From positions 11,654,001 through 11,718,000 of the forward strand of contig JAEMBT020000002.1 in NCBI GenBank assembly GCA_018873245.2: 64,000 nt of DNA, in the 5' to 3' direction. Source of the stretch: Archegozetes longisetosus (taxonomy: Eukaryota > Arthropoda > Arachnida > Sarcoptiformes > Trhypochthoniidae). A model generated the notes under the pieces. The model was not told where the DNA came from, searched no databases, and was given only the letters and a program-made list of their open reading frames with translations. The translations under genes were made by a program, and so were the position numbers. The stretch's first letter is position 1. Each line of letters begins with the position of its first letter. This document shows, piece after piece, positions 43,916 to 56,473 of this stretch.

Positions 43916-46486
43916 ATAAATAAAATTTTGAAATTTTATTATCTTTATAACTTTCTTAATAATGAAAAATTTATGATGATTCTTCTTCCTCATAAACTCG
44001 TATTCAAACTTTAAGTTTTAGTGAAAAAATTTTCAAAATATCTCTAACGGTTTTCTTACAGTAAAAATTTGAAAATTCAAGCTTCGGGAATTTTTTGCAG
44101 CGCTCAGGCGCGTCCAATCTCAAAGTGATAAGCACAAACATATATTCTTTTTTAGTGTTCTTTTTGAATAAAAACTTTCAAAGAAATCAGTGTCTCAGGG
44201 GAATTTTCTATGGGGCCACCGAATTCTCCTTTTTAAAGTTCCTAAATTGAACAATAAAATTAAATTGCTTTATTGCTAGTCGAGATAAACGGAAATAACT
44301 TATATGGCATGAATAAATTTTTGAACATATATTGAATTACTAATTGATTTCAAAACTATCATTTAATTTATAACCATTAACTTGGGTTTAATATGAAATA
44401 CTACCCATGAAGTGTAATAAGTTAACGAATTTTGCTATATATTTTTATAAACAGTATAATTTTGTCACATTTGTTATAATATTTAATTAGAACAAATTAC
44501 ACGTATGATCATAAGCAAAAAGTGCATAAATTAGTTTATTATATGATAATCAATTTCACTAAACTTTGAACTAATGTGCTAAACTGACTTCTCCGATTTT
44601 ATAGAGCTTTAATACTCTAAACTTCAATGAATTTCTATGAAAATTCTTCTGAGTAAGTTGTGCGTTGGAACCGAAACAGCATAATCCGAATTTGAACGGT
44701 TACTCACAAATTAAGGTAACTCTTCCAGAGAAACAGAAAGAATTTCAAAATTCTGATGCAGGGAATCAGTGCGTAACTAAAAGTGACTTGATAGTACATT
44801 TTTACTTGACCGAAAGCTTTTAACTTCTGAGTTATAGCGCACAAAACTTAAAAATCATGATGTTTCAGATTTGCGTATCTGTTTGATTGAAAACCCAAAT
44901 AGTTCGTATTGATACAAAATCAAAGTTCTTGAAAAGTTCTTTCTAGTTATGCAATCTACTACGATATTTTTAAGTTGAATTCAATCTCAATTATCAAAAT
45001 ACATAAACCTGAATTTGAGAATGTTTACCTTGCTTGCTTCTCGTCAGGTAAGTCGACCCAGCATCTCTCGCAAGCAGTGTGAGGATATATCACCTAAAGT
45101 TACGCAACTAACTTTACTCTTCAGAGAGACTAGAACATGCTTATTAATATTTTTTTTTATAAAATCTTGAAGTTCTCACAATTACATTAAAAGCAATAGG
45201 AAGATACAGCATTTGGATATATTCTTTTTCAACTAGTGAAAGAAATTTTAGACCAGGATCAGATTATTTCATAAGGATGCATAGTCTGATCCACAATCAG
45301 ATGTCTTTTCCAAGATTCTCTCCAATGATTCGGTATTCATGGTAAAAATATATCTTGATGTAGAACCATAACAGTTCATATTTGCTACTCAAGTGTGCTT
45401 TAGGTTCACTTCGAACTATTCTCAATATAATAATATTGGGTTCATGTGATGCGGTTGGCATGACTCTGTTCTATGCATCGTAATTCCTTTAATGAAATGC
45501 ATTTCCATAACTTGCCGATAGCCTATGGATGCTGGTACCCCTTCTGGAAGAGTCCTCATTGGTTGATATCAAGTGTAATATAATGAGACTTCGTAGTGAC
45601 AATACATGGATAATTGTAACAAAATCAGAAGATGGGTATTTGTCGATTATCAATTGAATAGCCTTCATGATCACAAACACAAGTGAATTTTTGAACTCAA
45701 TAAGAAAATACTTAGAAAAGACAACCATTGCTTTAAAACATAATGTATTTAAGCAACAATTAATTCTTAACTGTACTTAATTTCAAACACTTTTAGAAGA
45801 AAGTGAGCTATATTCTACTAAAAGGAAAGTACTCTATAGGAAATATTCTATTTATAGTTTCGGATAATACAGTGCATCACGTTCGGCTATGTTTAGATAT
45901 GAATGGCAGACATTTTCAATAATTATTGTGATTTATCATATTTTTCTATAATTAATCTATGATTATGTTAGATCTCAAGTATTCTTACTCATATAATTAA
46001 AAAGTTATTAAACATTTTTAGTGCGAAAAGATAGAATAGTCTTTGTATCACGAAAACGGTTTGGGTAGAAAATGAATTCAATTACAACATACAAGTAGTC
46101 ATGTATGAAAAAATTTAAATATTATATTAGTTTAGTTCTGTCATTTCTAGATCAATAAGATTTATGCTTTTAGTTTTTACGAATGCTAAAATTTAAATAT
46201 TGTTTACTTCACGTTTAAAAGTACTTTTTGCATAAACACTAATCATTATTTTGATGAATGAATTTTAATGAAAAGTCGATTGCAATAAAATTGTGATTAC
46301 AGAAAAGTAAAAAGATATAAAACATGTAGTGCTTTGGCATAGTTTATCTATTAAGCTGAAGGTTAGACACGAAAAATTATCTTTCTTTATCTGTTTAAAA
46401 CTTCGATCTTATAAGATATCCATATGGCATTGGTTACACATTATCAAAAGAAATTAATCTATATAACATTGCTATAAAGCTGTGTA
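43916..46486. other. Non-coding stretch
   Basis: No gene seen. A short block, ATGAAATACTACCCATGAA near 44391, recurs near 51536, so old dispersed repeats are present. Confidence 0.45.
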
Positions 46487-47520
46487 CAGGGTGGACGGAA
46501 ATTATTTATAGAAGTAGTACTACTTGTAACAATTTGAACCATTATTATCGTACAGATTGTTCAAAATAAAACTAAACTCAGATAAACTGTTAAAGGCTTT
46601 TACAATTTGATATTTTGATCGCAAGTAATATCAATTACTCATATACTGAAAACTTGATCTGTCAAAATGAACTTTTATTAATCTAATGTAGTTTACAAAA
46701 ATAGTGTTTAGAAATGTTCTCTACGACATATGCTTATTAATGCTATTAATGTCAATTATAGTTGCACTTTTCTATTTTACCAAATTTATCAGCAATTTTT
46801 TCTCTAGTTCGATCATAAGACTTATTTGACAAATAAGTTTTATATATAAAAACTCTTTGCTTTATTGAGAAGACCATTTTAAATACTACTTTTGTTTTTA
46901 TCTAAAACATTATGATTAAAAAGTTGACTTTTCTTTTACTCATTTCAAACTTTATTCATAGCTGCATCTAATCGACGCGTAATATTAAAGAAAAATTGTA
47001 CTCAAAACTTGAGTTTAGTTGTATTTTGGACAATCTGTATATCAATTAGTCAACCAAAAATTTTCCATTGAATACAAATACTGTGATAAAGCCTTCACAA
47101 CGTGAAAACCAGATATTCAAACCTTAAGACTAAATTAGATGTCAAAGAAATAGTATCGACTTTGAATGTTGGGGAGAGAACTGTTAAGAAGCTGGCAAAC
47201 TATGATAGGCATAAAGATAAGCCACACACTTAAAGAAAGGCTAAACTTTCGCCATAAACAAAAAGCAAAAATGAAACTGAAATGCGAGATGTTTTAGGAG
47301 CATCTACAAGAAAATGTAAAAAATACTAAATTCAAGTGAGGACTACTTCAGTCACAATAGAACAATTTCGACAACGACTGTTTAAAGATTATGTAAGATC
47401 GGCAGAGTGAGGTAAAATCGCATGTGGACCTTTTGTAAAGGTATTATTATCATCAATAAAATATTAGTAACAGACCATTGTTTGCCTTAAATCTATATCA
47501 TAATACTTCAGTCCACTCTG
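46487..47520 (+). mobile_element. Tc1/mariner-type relic
   Basis: Ends CAGGGTGGAC and (reverse complement) CAGAGTGGAC with TA at both borders, 1,034 bp apart. Between 47100 and 47400 the plus strand keeps a broken helix-turn-helix-like transposase start (EIVSTLNVGERTVKKLANY) with stops and shifts. No catalytic region is readable. Confidence 0.6.
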
Positions 47521-47858
47521 TATATATTATTTACATTCCAAATAAGAGATGAAGATAGAATTTATTGATAAATATACTAAATAGATAATTAGCTAAATAT
47601 AACATGAAATTGACGTACTTTTCGTCCTTTGTTAGCGATTTGTTAATGGTTGTTATCAACAGCATTTACTTAATTACGCAAATAGTTTGCAAAGTAAAAA
47701 TGATAAACAATATTCCTTAAAATCTTTCTATCTAAACTGTATGTTGATCTACAATTAATTTGACAAAACTTCCAATTCCATGATTCAAGTCGATGTTTTG
47801 CTATCAAAATAGCTAAACATGGGAAAATGCACAAATGTTGATCAATTTTACATTTTAG

Positions 47859-47867
47859 TATATAAAG
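47859..47867 (+). promoter_or_regulatory. TATA box of the small secreted-protein gene
   Basis: TATATAAAG, 88 bp before the ATG. The spacing would put transcription start near 47890 and leave a 5' UTR of about 65 nt. Confidence 0.6.
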
Positions 47868-47954
47868 CCACAACAAAAGTTGAAAGTGTTAAAAAAATTT
47901 AAATATATTAATACAATATAAGAATTTAAATATACGAAATATATATTGTTCGAA

Positions 47955-48191
47955 ATGACTAAACTTTTGGTCTCTGTAATTGCGTTGTGCATTTGCTTGA
48001 GTTTCTTCCACTGTGACGCAGATGACTCAAGTTCAAATAAAGCTTTGATAGATTTGCTTCGGGATGAAATCAAGTCTCAAGAGAGACGCGTCGATGATTT
48101 GGTTAGCAAACAAGCGAAAACGGAAGCAGAAGTTGTTGAATTGAATAGACGACTTACCGAACTTGCAGCAAAAGTAAATTCGATTCATTAA
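47955..48191 (+). CDS. Small secreted coiled-coil protein
   Basis: 78 residues, one exon. The ATG at 47955 starts MTKLLVSVIALCICLSFF, a clear signal peptide likely cut near residues 19-21. The mature part, about 58 residues, is acidic and then an almost continuous heptad helix (LIDLLRDEIKSQERRVDDL and EVVELNRRLTELAAKV), so a short extracellular coiled coil without cysteines. A TATA box upstream and AATAAA downstream support a complete gene. An upstream TTG at 47946 in frame is less likely because the signal peptide begins at the ATG. I do not recognise the family and see no evidence of toxicity. Confidence 0.75.
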   Translation: MTKLLVSVIALCICLSFFHCDADDSSSNKALIDLLRDEIKSQERRVDDLVSKQAKTEAEVVELNRRLTELAAKVNSIH

Positions 48192-48258
48192 TTTTCAATG
48201 AAGTAGTTATTTCTAATTATTGTCTGCAAAGTTGTCAAATTTATGAATTAAATCCATT

Positions 48259-48264
48259 AATAAA
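48259..48264 (+). terminator. Poly(A) signal of the small secreted-protein gene
   Basis: AATAAA 67 bp after the stop. Confidence 0.6.
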
Positions 48265-48439
48265 AAGGTCTATTGTTTAACATATTTATATGGATGTTTT
48301 ATTATAACAATAAAGTTTAAGTATCTTCAATTGCCTTATTCATTTTGGAAAATACCGTTAATTAATTAATAGGTCGTCATTAGCTTATATTTTATGTTTA
48401 TCATTCGCGTGTATTCATTCAATTCAAGAAATCAAAAGA

Positions 48440-48780
48440 AACCTTAAAATGGTGTTAAACCTATGGTTTTTCAGCCCTTTCAGTCCTAATAAAATCTGTA
48501 TCAGATCTGTAAGGCTTTTGGCAAAATTGATACCATACCTGACCGACACTTGGATAAGTCGGTTACAAAGTAAATAAAATCTAAGAGTAAATATCAAACA
48601 GATAAAATACTTACGCAAGAAAACGAACTGATAAGTAGTCTTAATTACAACTCGAATCTTGACTCTAAAGACAGTTATAATTTTATAGTTAAAATTGGAA
48701 GAGTTGCCGCAACCGAACGTCTTGATAACACTGAAGTATGATCATTACTAAAGCTATGAATTTTAGATATTTACATATAC
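48440..48780 (-). repeat. Dispersed repeat, inverted partner of 37.4-37.9 kb
   Basis: Shares ordered blocks with 37380-37870 in reverse complement (for example GCAACCGAACGTCTTGATAA). This copy is shorter. Confidence 0.6.
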
Positions 48781-48959
48781 TGTCTGGTTCCTTACATTTG
48801 TTCAAAAGTTTTGAGGCAGACGAGTCACATTATAAGGATTCTTTTAACGAACTTCACTGTACATATAAATACATATCTGAAGGATCAGTATTTAAATAGG
48901 TAACAAATACATAAGATAAATACAGACAACTATTCAAAGAAAAGTTTTCAACAACTCCT

Positions 48960-49563
48960 ATTCCAACAGAACCGGTCAGAACTTGATGGAGTCTTTGGAT
49001 AAATGCTATTGAATATTATACGAAATATTTCAATAATTCTTTTCATTTATTGAAGTACTAAATACTGAAGAATCTGGTTATATTTCAGAAATACAGAAAT
49101 TGGTTCAAAATTCTAGTCTTAAATGCGATTTAGCCTTTATCAATGCAAACTTTAATTGCTTGGCTATTGTGATAAAGTTGGAAAGCAATGATATGCTGCT
49201 AATCAGCAGTTTGGATTTAGTGGACACTGGTTTTACTGAACTAAAAAAATCAAAGGCAACTCATCTCAAATGGCATTCGAAAAATTGAAGTATATTTTGA
49301 ATAAGAATTCAGGATTAAAGAAAATTTCCAAGCTTTCAAAGATAATTAGTGGTAAAATCTTAACTGAAGAATAACCAGATCTGAAAGTGAATTTACTTAT
49401 TGAAGAAATCTCTGTTTAAAAATACGCACCAATAACAAATTGTGAAGTTGAGAGAAGTTTCTCAAAATACAAACATATTTTAAGTGATAGAAGACTTTCA
49501 TGCACTGAAGAGAATCTCAAATACTATCTTATTGTTAGCTGTAATATTCCTCATATTAAATAA
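48960..49563 (+). pseudogene. hAT transposase C-terminal relic
   Basis: Broken frames give SGYISEIQKLVQNSSLKCD, LKKISKLSKIISGKIL and then NCEVERSFSKYKHILSDRRL with LKYYLIVSCN. The V-E-R-S-F-S...R block is the hAT dimerisation domain. Stops at several points; no inverted ends found. Confidence 0.75.
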
Positions 49564-49776
49564 GTATTATTAAATTATGAAAATCTGATTGAAATGAATA
49601 CATATATGAGCACTTTTAAGTCCATGCTACATTGCATATTAAGACGATAATAAATACATATAATTCATGGCTTCACTAACAAGGAAATTTTCTAGTGCCA
49701 CCGCAATTTTCATATAAAACAGTAGAAATGATAGACTATTAATAATTAGATACAATCTCATAAGCTTTAAGTACCA

Positions 49777-50905
49777 AGGTGGGGTCAGAGATCATATAAA
49801 TAGGTGGGTGGGGGTTAAAAATTTAAAATGCAAAGTTATAACTTTAGATAATAGGCTAACCTGATTAGTCCAAATGGTCCACTGGTCAACTTGTTAGATC
49901 TATAAGTTTAAGGTACTATGTTCGAAACTGCACTTTCTTGATTCCTTTTACTTTAATAAATAAAATTATTTGTTTTATTTATTATTTTTTATATCGAATC
50001 TTTTTAACAATGTTAGTTTATTACAACTTGTTTTAAGTAATTAATTGTGTCATCGGCAGAGAACAAACTGGTCATTGGGCGACGCTTATGGGTGACTCAA
50101 TTTTCAGACTCACAGGTCCGGAGCTCTTGCGTCTGCAATGCTTTTATCCCGGAGTGAGAGCCGAAAACTTGAGTTGATCAGCTATTTGCGCCTTCGCTGA
50201 CCTGTTCTCAGTCTTCACCCAATGGGCAAGTCTGATTTTCAGGAGGGAGACTTGTTGGGAGCGCTCGATAAGAGGCACTGCCTCAACTAAATCTAAAAAG
50301 GAGCCAAAAGTTAGAGAAAAGTAAAGAAAAAAATTAAAAGAAACAGCACTTTTTCGTGCAAAAGAAAAACTTATTTTTATTGAAGTTTGAGGCTTTATAT
50401 ACAAATTTTGGACAAGCTCAACCTCAGCCCAATAGGAAACGGGTGTCACAAGCACAAGTCCATTGAGGGCTTAGGCGGACGGTACGTGGACTCACTGGAT
50501 TTGTGCTCAGGACACCAGTTTGGGAACAGGAAATTACAAGTAAGTTTTAGGATTAGGGTTTTTGATTACACTGTTCATTAGAAATAGTTTTTTACATATA
50601 GAAGTATTTGTGTGCAATAGGTTTCGTAGAAAATGTTCCTGATTTTTGTTTTTTTAGTTTATTTTGTTTTGTTTAATTGGTTTTTTTATAATGGTCACGT
50701 CACAAAATAAAATATAAATAATGATATTTATTAGAGCGAAAAAAATCAAAAATGCAGTTTCGAACCTAATACCTTAACCATATAAGTCTGATACGTTGAT
50801 CAGTGCACCACTAGGGCTAATAGGGTTAATCTTCTTTTCAAAGTAAACTTAAGAATTACATGTAAATATTTATTCCCTATATATTTTACCTCTGACCTCA
50901 TCTCA
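49777..50905. mobile_element. Inverted-repeat element with tRNA-like ends
   Basis: Arms of about 150 bp are diverged inverted copies: left from GGGGTCAGAG, right ending at CTCTGACCTCA. Each arm has a tRNA-like tract with TAGTGGTGCACTG or a variant followed by TTCGAAACTGCA (B-box-like). The core (50050-50560) is more GC-rich and has no recognisable ORF. Composite or SINE pair; family unknown. Confidence 0.5.
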
Positions 50906-52585
50906 GCATTTAAAACTTATGAAATTGTATTTAATTATTAAAAATGCTCTCCTGAACGATTGTCAGGTTTTGCATCATTATTAATATCGATATTGTAATA
51001 TTTACATATATTAGATCAGCTGAAAATAATTGCAAATTCATATCTCCTAATTGAAAAAGATATAAAAATGACATTTTGGTATTATGTAATGGAGTTTATT
51101 TCAAGTTTTATGACAACTTTCAAACGCTTTGGTAGCCTTGATATTCCAATGGCGGCATTTCTAAAATTAATTTCATGAATAACATCATCATTAGCCACTT
51201 TCAAAGCAAGTTCATTTGAAAATCTTTTACCCTTATTTGATCTTTTAATTATAGCGATGCTGTCGTAATTACAGGGGTTTAAATCAGGGTTTAAAGTTTA
51301 CTTACCCACTGATCTAATGTTCTTTACTTATTAGGTATATTTATTTACTTGTATTTATCAGAAATATCAAAAAAATCGCCATCAAAGCAAATCTATGTGT
51401 ACATTTGAGGAAATTTTTATTTACAAGTTATGGATTTCATACTTATAATAGTTAAGAATTTTCGGGGATTCTCGGGTAGCTAAAATCGGCACGAATTATC
51501 AGGAAAATTTGGGTTTTGCCCGAAAATAGTGATTTTTAAATACTACCCATGAAATGTAATAAATTGACAAAGAGGTTGTCCAGAGATCCATAGTGAGTTG
51601 GCACCAGGTTGAGTTTAGACATGATGACTTTACTAACACATTGAGGTAGCCCAATGAAATATAATAGCACCTTAATATCTTTTCATATCTAAAAGTAAAG
51701 AGTGTAAAAACCAAAATAACCCTAAAACTTTGGGAGCTTATAACTCGAAAACTATTTAACATAGAAACATGAGATTTGGTATGATGAGTCACAGCAACCA
51801 GGTGTATTCAAGAATGGGATAAAACTCATGTTTTGTTATTGTCGAGTAAGTTTTCTAAAGATTGAAATTCTTTAATCGTTAAACTCAATGCGTGATACAT
51901 AGTGTTCCGAGTAGTTCATTAATGCTTTTGTAATAATACATAGCCTAATATGATAATCTAAAATGTTCTAATCGGAATTCTTTATATTAAGAGTCAAAAA
52001 CAGGCGAAATTTTTTTTCATATGTACGAGTAATCATTGTATTAGCATATAACATTTAAACTAATCATCTGATTTTAATGGTACCTACAAGACTTTTGCTT
52101 AGTTTGATGAGAGCTTTCTAATGATATAACATGGGTGAGATCACTAGGTTCGGCTCTGCTCATTTGCTATGCTCTCATTATTTTGGCCTATAAATCGAAC
52201 CAAAAATATTTTATTTCTCTTCTTTAGTTCAGAAAAAATGCAAAAATTCATTTCTTGATTGCAACTTTGAAGTCAGCTACTGCCTACAGGAATGTGCCAA
52301 TTGAAGTAAAACTTATATATCATTTTAGTTATAATTTGGGTCTATCGATTGGCAAAAGTTTAGTATCTCACCGCAAGGGCGAAAATGGGCATTCTCTTTT
52401 AATTAAAAGTGCTTAGCTTAAGCTCCAGAAAGAATGAATTATTAAACAATCAGATGATAATCTGAATGTAATATTTTCAATTTATTTCTGAAATTAGAAT
52501 ATATTCATAGTACAAGCCTTCCTTGCCCGTATTTAAATCTAGTTGCACGAAAACTTGTCATAAAAGCGAAATTCATTACTGCTAT
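50906..52585. other. Non-coding stretch
   Basis: No gene seen. The minus strand at about 51110-51275 gives an unbroken, slightly protein-like segment (KGKRFSNELALKVANDDVIH), perhaps transposon debris. I cannot assign it. Confidence 0.4.
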
Positions 52586-53015
52586 TTTTAGTTTCATACT
52601 CAAAAAGTCGTCAAACACCAAATGAATTGTAGGCCCATATCATTGAAATAGGTAAGAAAAGTGTTAAAGCTCTCCGCAGAGTCGAAGCCACACTTTTGGC
52701 TCACTTTGTAGGCACTAAGGATTAATGAATTTTACCTCGTCCCATGTTAAGATTTGACAAAAGTTATATCGAATCAGATTTTAGGTTTATTCGCAATAAA
52801 TGCACTTTTCCGGCAAACGCTGCTATGATTAAGAAATGAAATTTTTGATGAGTTGAGCGCCAAAAGTCTAACATTGACCCTTAGACCTCCTATGGCTAGG
52901 GTTAATGTAGCTTTTGATTTTTGTTTTATTTGACTTTAAAGTAAGCTATTTTATAGAATATAAATAAAGTGAAAAAGCAATCTATAAGCTTAAGAGCGTT
53001 GATTATTTAACTTAA

Positions 53016-53073
53016 GTGGCCTAGTGGTTAGTGTAATGACCACTAGTAGAATAGGGTCGGGTTCGCGTACGCT
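53016..53073 (+). other. tRNA-like tract, left arm
   Basis: GTGGCCTAGTGGTTAGTG resembles a Pol III A box and GGGTTCGCGTAC a B box about 43 bp apart. It does not fold as a full tRNA, so I call it a tRNA-derived (SINE-like) head and not a tRNA gene. Confidence 0.4.
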
Positions 53074-53174
53074 GTTGACAATTTCTTTTTAATATCAAAA
53101 TATTTATACTTGAATTTTTCATTGGATAATTTGACTTACTATGCGTTTGCCTTAATATTGTAAAGATTAGAACA

Positions 53175-53660
53175 ACTTATTTAGTTGATTAGCAATAAAT
53201 GTATGTAATACTTGATCATTCTATGATTAATTCAATTTGATTTATATGATTTGAAACCAAGTTGTTCCTCAATTCTACATTATCAATTGAGCTTTACTGC
53301 ATATAATGAGCTATAATTCTTAGTACATTTGATTTCTTACTTAATTTGTTGCTTAGTTTCATGTTCATTATTGGTTCGTTCAGTTTCCTTTTGATTATTT
53401 TATAATTGACTACAACATCAGAAATTTTTTTGACTTGACATAGTCGGACGTTATAGTCAATTATAGAATAATCAAAAGGAAACTGAACGAACCAATAATG
53501 AATATGAAACTAAGCAATAAATTAAGTAAGAAATCAAATTTACTAAGAATTACAATTGAGGAACAAATTCGTTTCAAATCATATCAATAAAACTCAATTA
53601 GTCATGTAATAATCATGTGTTGTATACATTTATTGCTAATCAGCTAAATAACAAACAGTT
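53175..53660. repeat. Inner palindrome of the left arm
   Basis: GGTTCGTTCAGTTTCCTTTTG near 53374 is faced by CAAAAGGAAACTGAACGAACC near 53475, and the matching extends outwards (TTGCTTAGTTTCAT, AGCAATAAATGTATG). The tip is an AAATTTTTTTGACTTGACATA loop area. Confidence 0.75.
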
Positions 53661-54699
53661 CCTGTGATTTATCTGAGTGTAAAAATAAATGATTCCAATG
53701 AATTAAACTCTGAAAACTGCTATTCTTTAAAATTGATATACCAATACATGTATTAGAAAGTATGAGAAAGTTTTAAAGGTTTTGATTAGATTTTTCTATC
53801 ATCTCCTTATAAACCATTACCCCCGGAGATTCACAATCAGTATTAAAAGGTCCAATATCTACAGTGGCGTTTGACGACTTTTTGAGTCGGAAACTAAATT
53901 TGCAAATATTTATCGATAATATGTTGCAATAAGATAATCGATACTTTAATCTATTTGTTAGCTTTAGACTCAAAGGTTTTAGTTTCAGACTCAAAAAAGT
54001 CGTCGAACGCCACAGTAGAAATTGGACCTTTTAATACTTATTGTCAATCTACGGGGGGGAGGGAAGGGTGTAAAGGTTTATAAGGAGATGATAGAAAAAT
54101 CTGATCAAAATCTTTAAAACTTTCTCATGCTTTATAATACATGTATGAATATATCAATTTAAAAGAATAGCAGTTTTCAGAGTTTAATTCATTGGAACGA
54201 TTTATTTTTACACTCAGATATATCACAGGAATTGTTTATGTTATTTAGATGATTAGCAATAAATGTATGCAATACATGATTATTACATGATTGTTGATTA
54301 TCTTATAATTGACTATAACATCCGACTATGTCAAGTCAAAAAATTTCTGTTATAGTCAATTATAAAATAATCAAAAGCAAACTCAATAAGACCGATAATA
54401 AACATGAAACTAAGCAATAAATTAAGTAAGAAATCAAATGTACTAAGAATTATAGCTCATTATATGCAGTAAAGCTCAATTGATAATGTAGAATTGAGGA
54501 ACAACTTGGTTTCAAATCATATAAATCAAATTGAATTAATCATAGAATGATCAAGTATTACATACATTTATTGCTAATCAACTAAATAAGTTGTTCTAAT
54601 CTTTACAATATTAAGGCAAACGCATAGTAAGTCAAATTATCCAATGAAAAATTCAAGTAAAAATCATATTTTGATACTAAAAACAAATTGTCAAAAGTG

Positions 54700-54755
54700 T
54701 ACGCGAACCTGACCCTACTCTACTAGTGGTTAGTACACTAACCACTAGGCCACTT
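54700..54755 (-). other. tRNA-like tract, right arm
   Basis: Inverted partner of 53016-53073; it keeps the GGCCTAGTGG and GGTTCGCGTAC boxes. Confidence 0.4.
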
Positions 54756-55439
54756 AGGAAGATAAATAATTAACACTTTTAAACTCATAGATTGAGCAGC
54801 ATTTTCACTTTATTTATATTCTCCAAAATAGCATGACCTTAAAGTCAAATAAAATCAAAAACGAAAGTTAGATTAATCCTAGCCATAGGAGGTCTAAGGG
54901 TCAATGTTAGACTTTTTGGCGCTCAACTCATCAAAAATTTCACTTCTTAATCATAGCAGCGTTTGCCGGAAAAGTGCATTTATTGCGAATAAACCTAAAA
55001 TCTGATTCGATATAACTTATGTCAAACCTTAAAATAGAGTGGGATAAAATTCATTAGTCTTTAGTGTATATAAAGTCAGCCAAAAAGTCTGGCTTCGACT
55101 CTGCGGAGAGTCTTGACTCTTTTCTTACCTATTTCAATTATATGGGCCTACAATTCATTTGGCGTTTGATGACTTTTTGAGTCTGAAACTAAAATTGTTA
55201 TAATTCGATGGACCGTTAGTTAATTTTTACTATAACTAGGGTTTACACCTATTTTACCAAGCAAAGTAGTTTACTTTAAGGAATATTCAAAAAGGAACCA
55301 TCATTCAATTTTCAGCTTCCAGTATTTTTCCCGAATGTATTCACAAATTGAAATAATATGGTTATCTATGTCATAGGTTATTTTGAGCAATGTCTATTTG
55401 TTCATTTAACAAATCTTAAGCTTATATATTACCTATATC

Positions 55440-56122
55440 CAGGCTGACCACCTCTCACCCAATTCGCCTGATTCTCACGCATCGAGGGGTCTGACTCACG
55501 TCTCCTGCATCGCCTACTTGCGTGAGGCGAGAGTCTCACGCATTAATAAAATTTATCGAAATTCATTAAAGTACTTATAGATGAGGACCAGTCATTCGAT
55601 GAGATATCACTTTTCAATTTGACTTTCGCTTTTATTAGCGATGAAGTTAAAGCTCTGGATAATAGATAAGCTTCGGGTCAAACTTTTGAAAATCAATTCT
55701 TTGCCAAACCTGACAAAAATCATTGAATCAGTCCTCTGCGTTCCGACAGCTAATGACTTCGTCGAAAGATTATTTAGACAAGCGAAGAAATCATAGGATG
55801 ACGAGAGAAGTCAAATGAGTATTGATTTGGTCAGAGCAGAGATCTGCATAAAGTCTAACTTTCAAATGTCATGCATTGATTTTGCTGATTGCGTTTTGAG
55901 GAATGAGGCGATATTAAAAGCTGCAAAATTCAATAATAAATACACTTTTAAATACAGTTAATTATTCACAAACAATTGATGTAATTCTCAGTAGTTAAAG
56001 TTTTATGTAACTTAAGTGTAAAATTTATCGATCTCTGGGATCTCATTGAAAAAATTGCTTACTCCCCCCCCCCTTTGCATCAAAATCTCACGCAAGTGGC
56101 TCGAACTGGGATGGTCAGCCTG
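55440..56122 (+). mobile_element. hAT element with 8-bp target duplication
   Basis: Ends CAGGCTGACCA and TGGTCAGCCTG are inverted repeats, and CCTATATC occurs exactly on both flanks (55432-55439 and 56123-56130). That is the 8-bp hAT signature. Inside, 55725-55950 keeps the transposase C-terminus: VLCVPTANDFVERLFRQAKK, stop, DDERSQMSIDLVRAEICIKS. The rest of the transposase is deleted. Confidence 0.9.
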
Positions 56123-56473
56123 CCTATATCACTGGTTTTTGAACTCTTTTATATAGCAGCCCACTCGCATAGGACTAATCACGAGAATTACATAGAATCT
56201 GAGGTCAAGCATCTAAGGCGTTGTATAATTCGTGTTACAAGAAAATGAGGAATTAATTATTTGTATTCAAGTTGATCATGTTTAAATTTTGACTTTTTTA
56301 GAATGAAAAAGCAGAATGCATAAGAAAATAAGTTTTGAAACTTTTATCAACCTTTACAAATGACTTTGAAACAAATCTTACCTGTTAAATTTTTTAAAAT
56401 TTCATTCTCATTTTAAAAGTATTTGTCGATAAGAACTTTACTAGACTTTTATAACTTCTGTTCTTGTTGAGAT

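Larger units (their letters stand above)
52586..55194. mobile_element. 2.6-kb nested palindrome (paired foldback element)
   Basis: The left half (52586 to about 53896) and right half (about 53975 to 55194) are inverted copies over most of their length. Each half itself begins and ends with the inverted module TTTAGTTTC(A/G)GACTC with AAAAAGTCGTC, so four copies occur at about 52590, 53870, 53985 and 55170. Each half also holds its own inner palindrome. No ORF. Two non-autonomous elements in opposite orientation or one foldback element would give this. Confidence 0.8.

Noticed and set aside
53016..53073. Functional tRNA gene
   Set aside because: A and B boxes are present but I cannot form a full acceptor stem and anticodon arm, and the inverted copy has the same problem.
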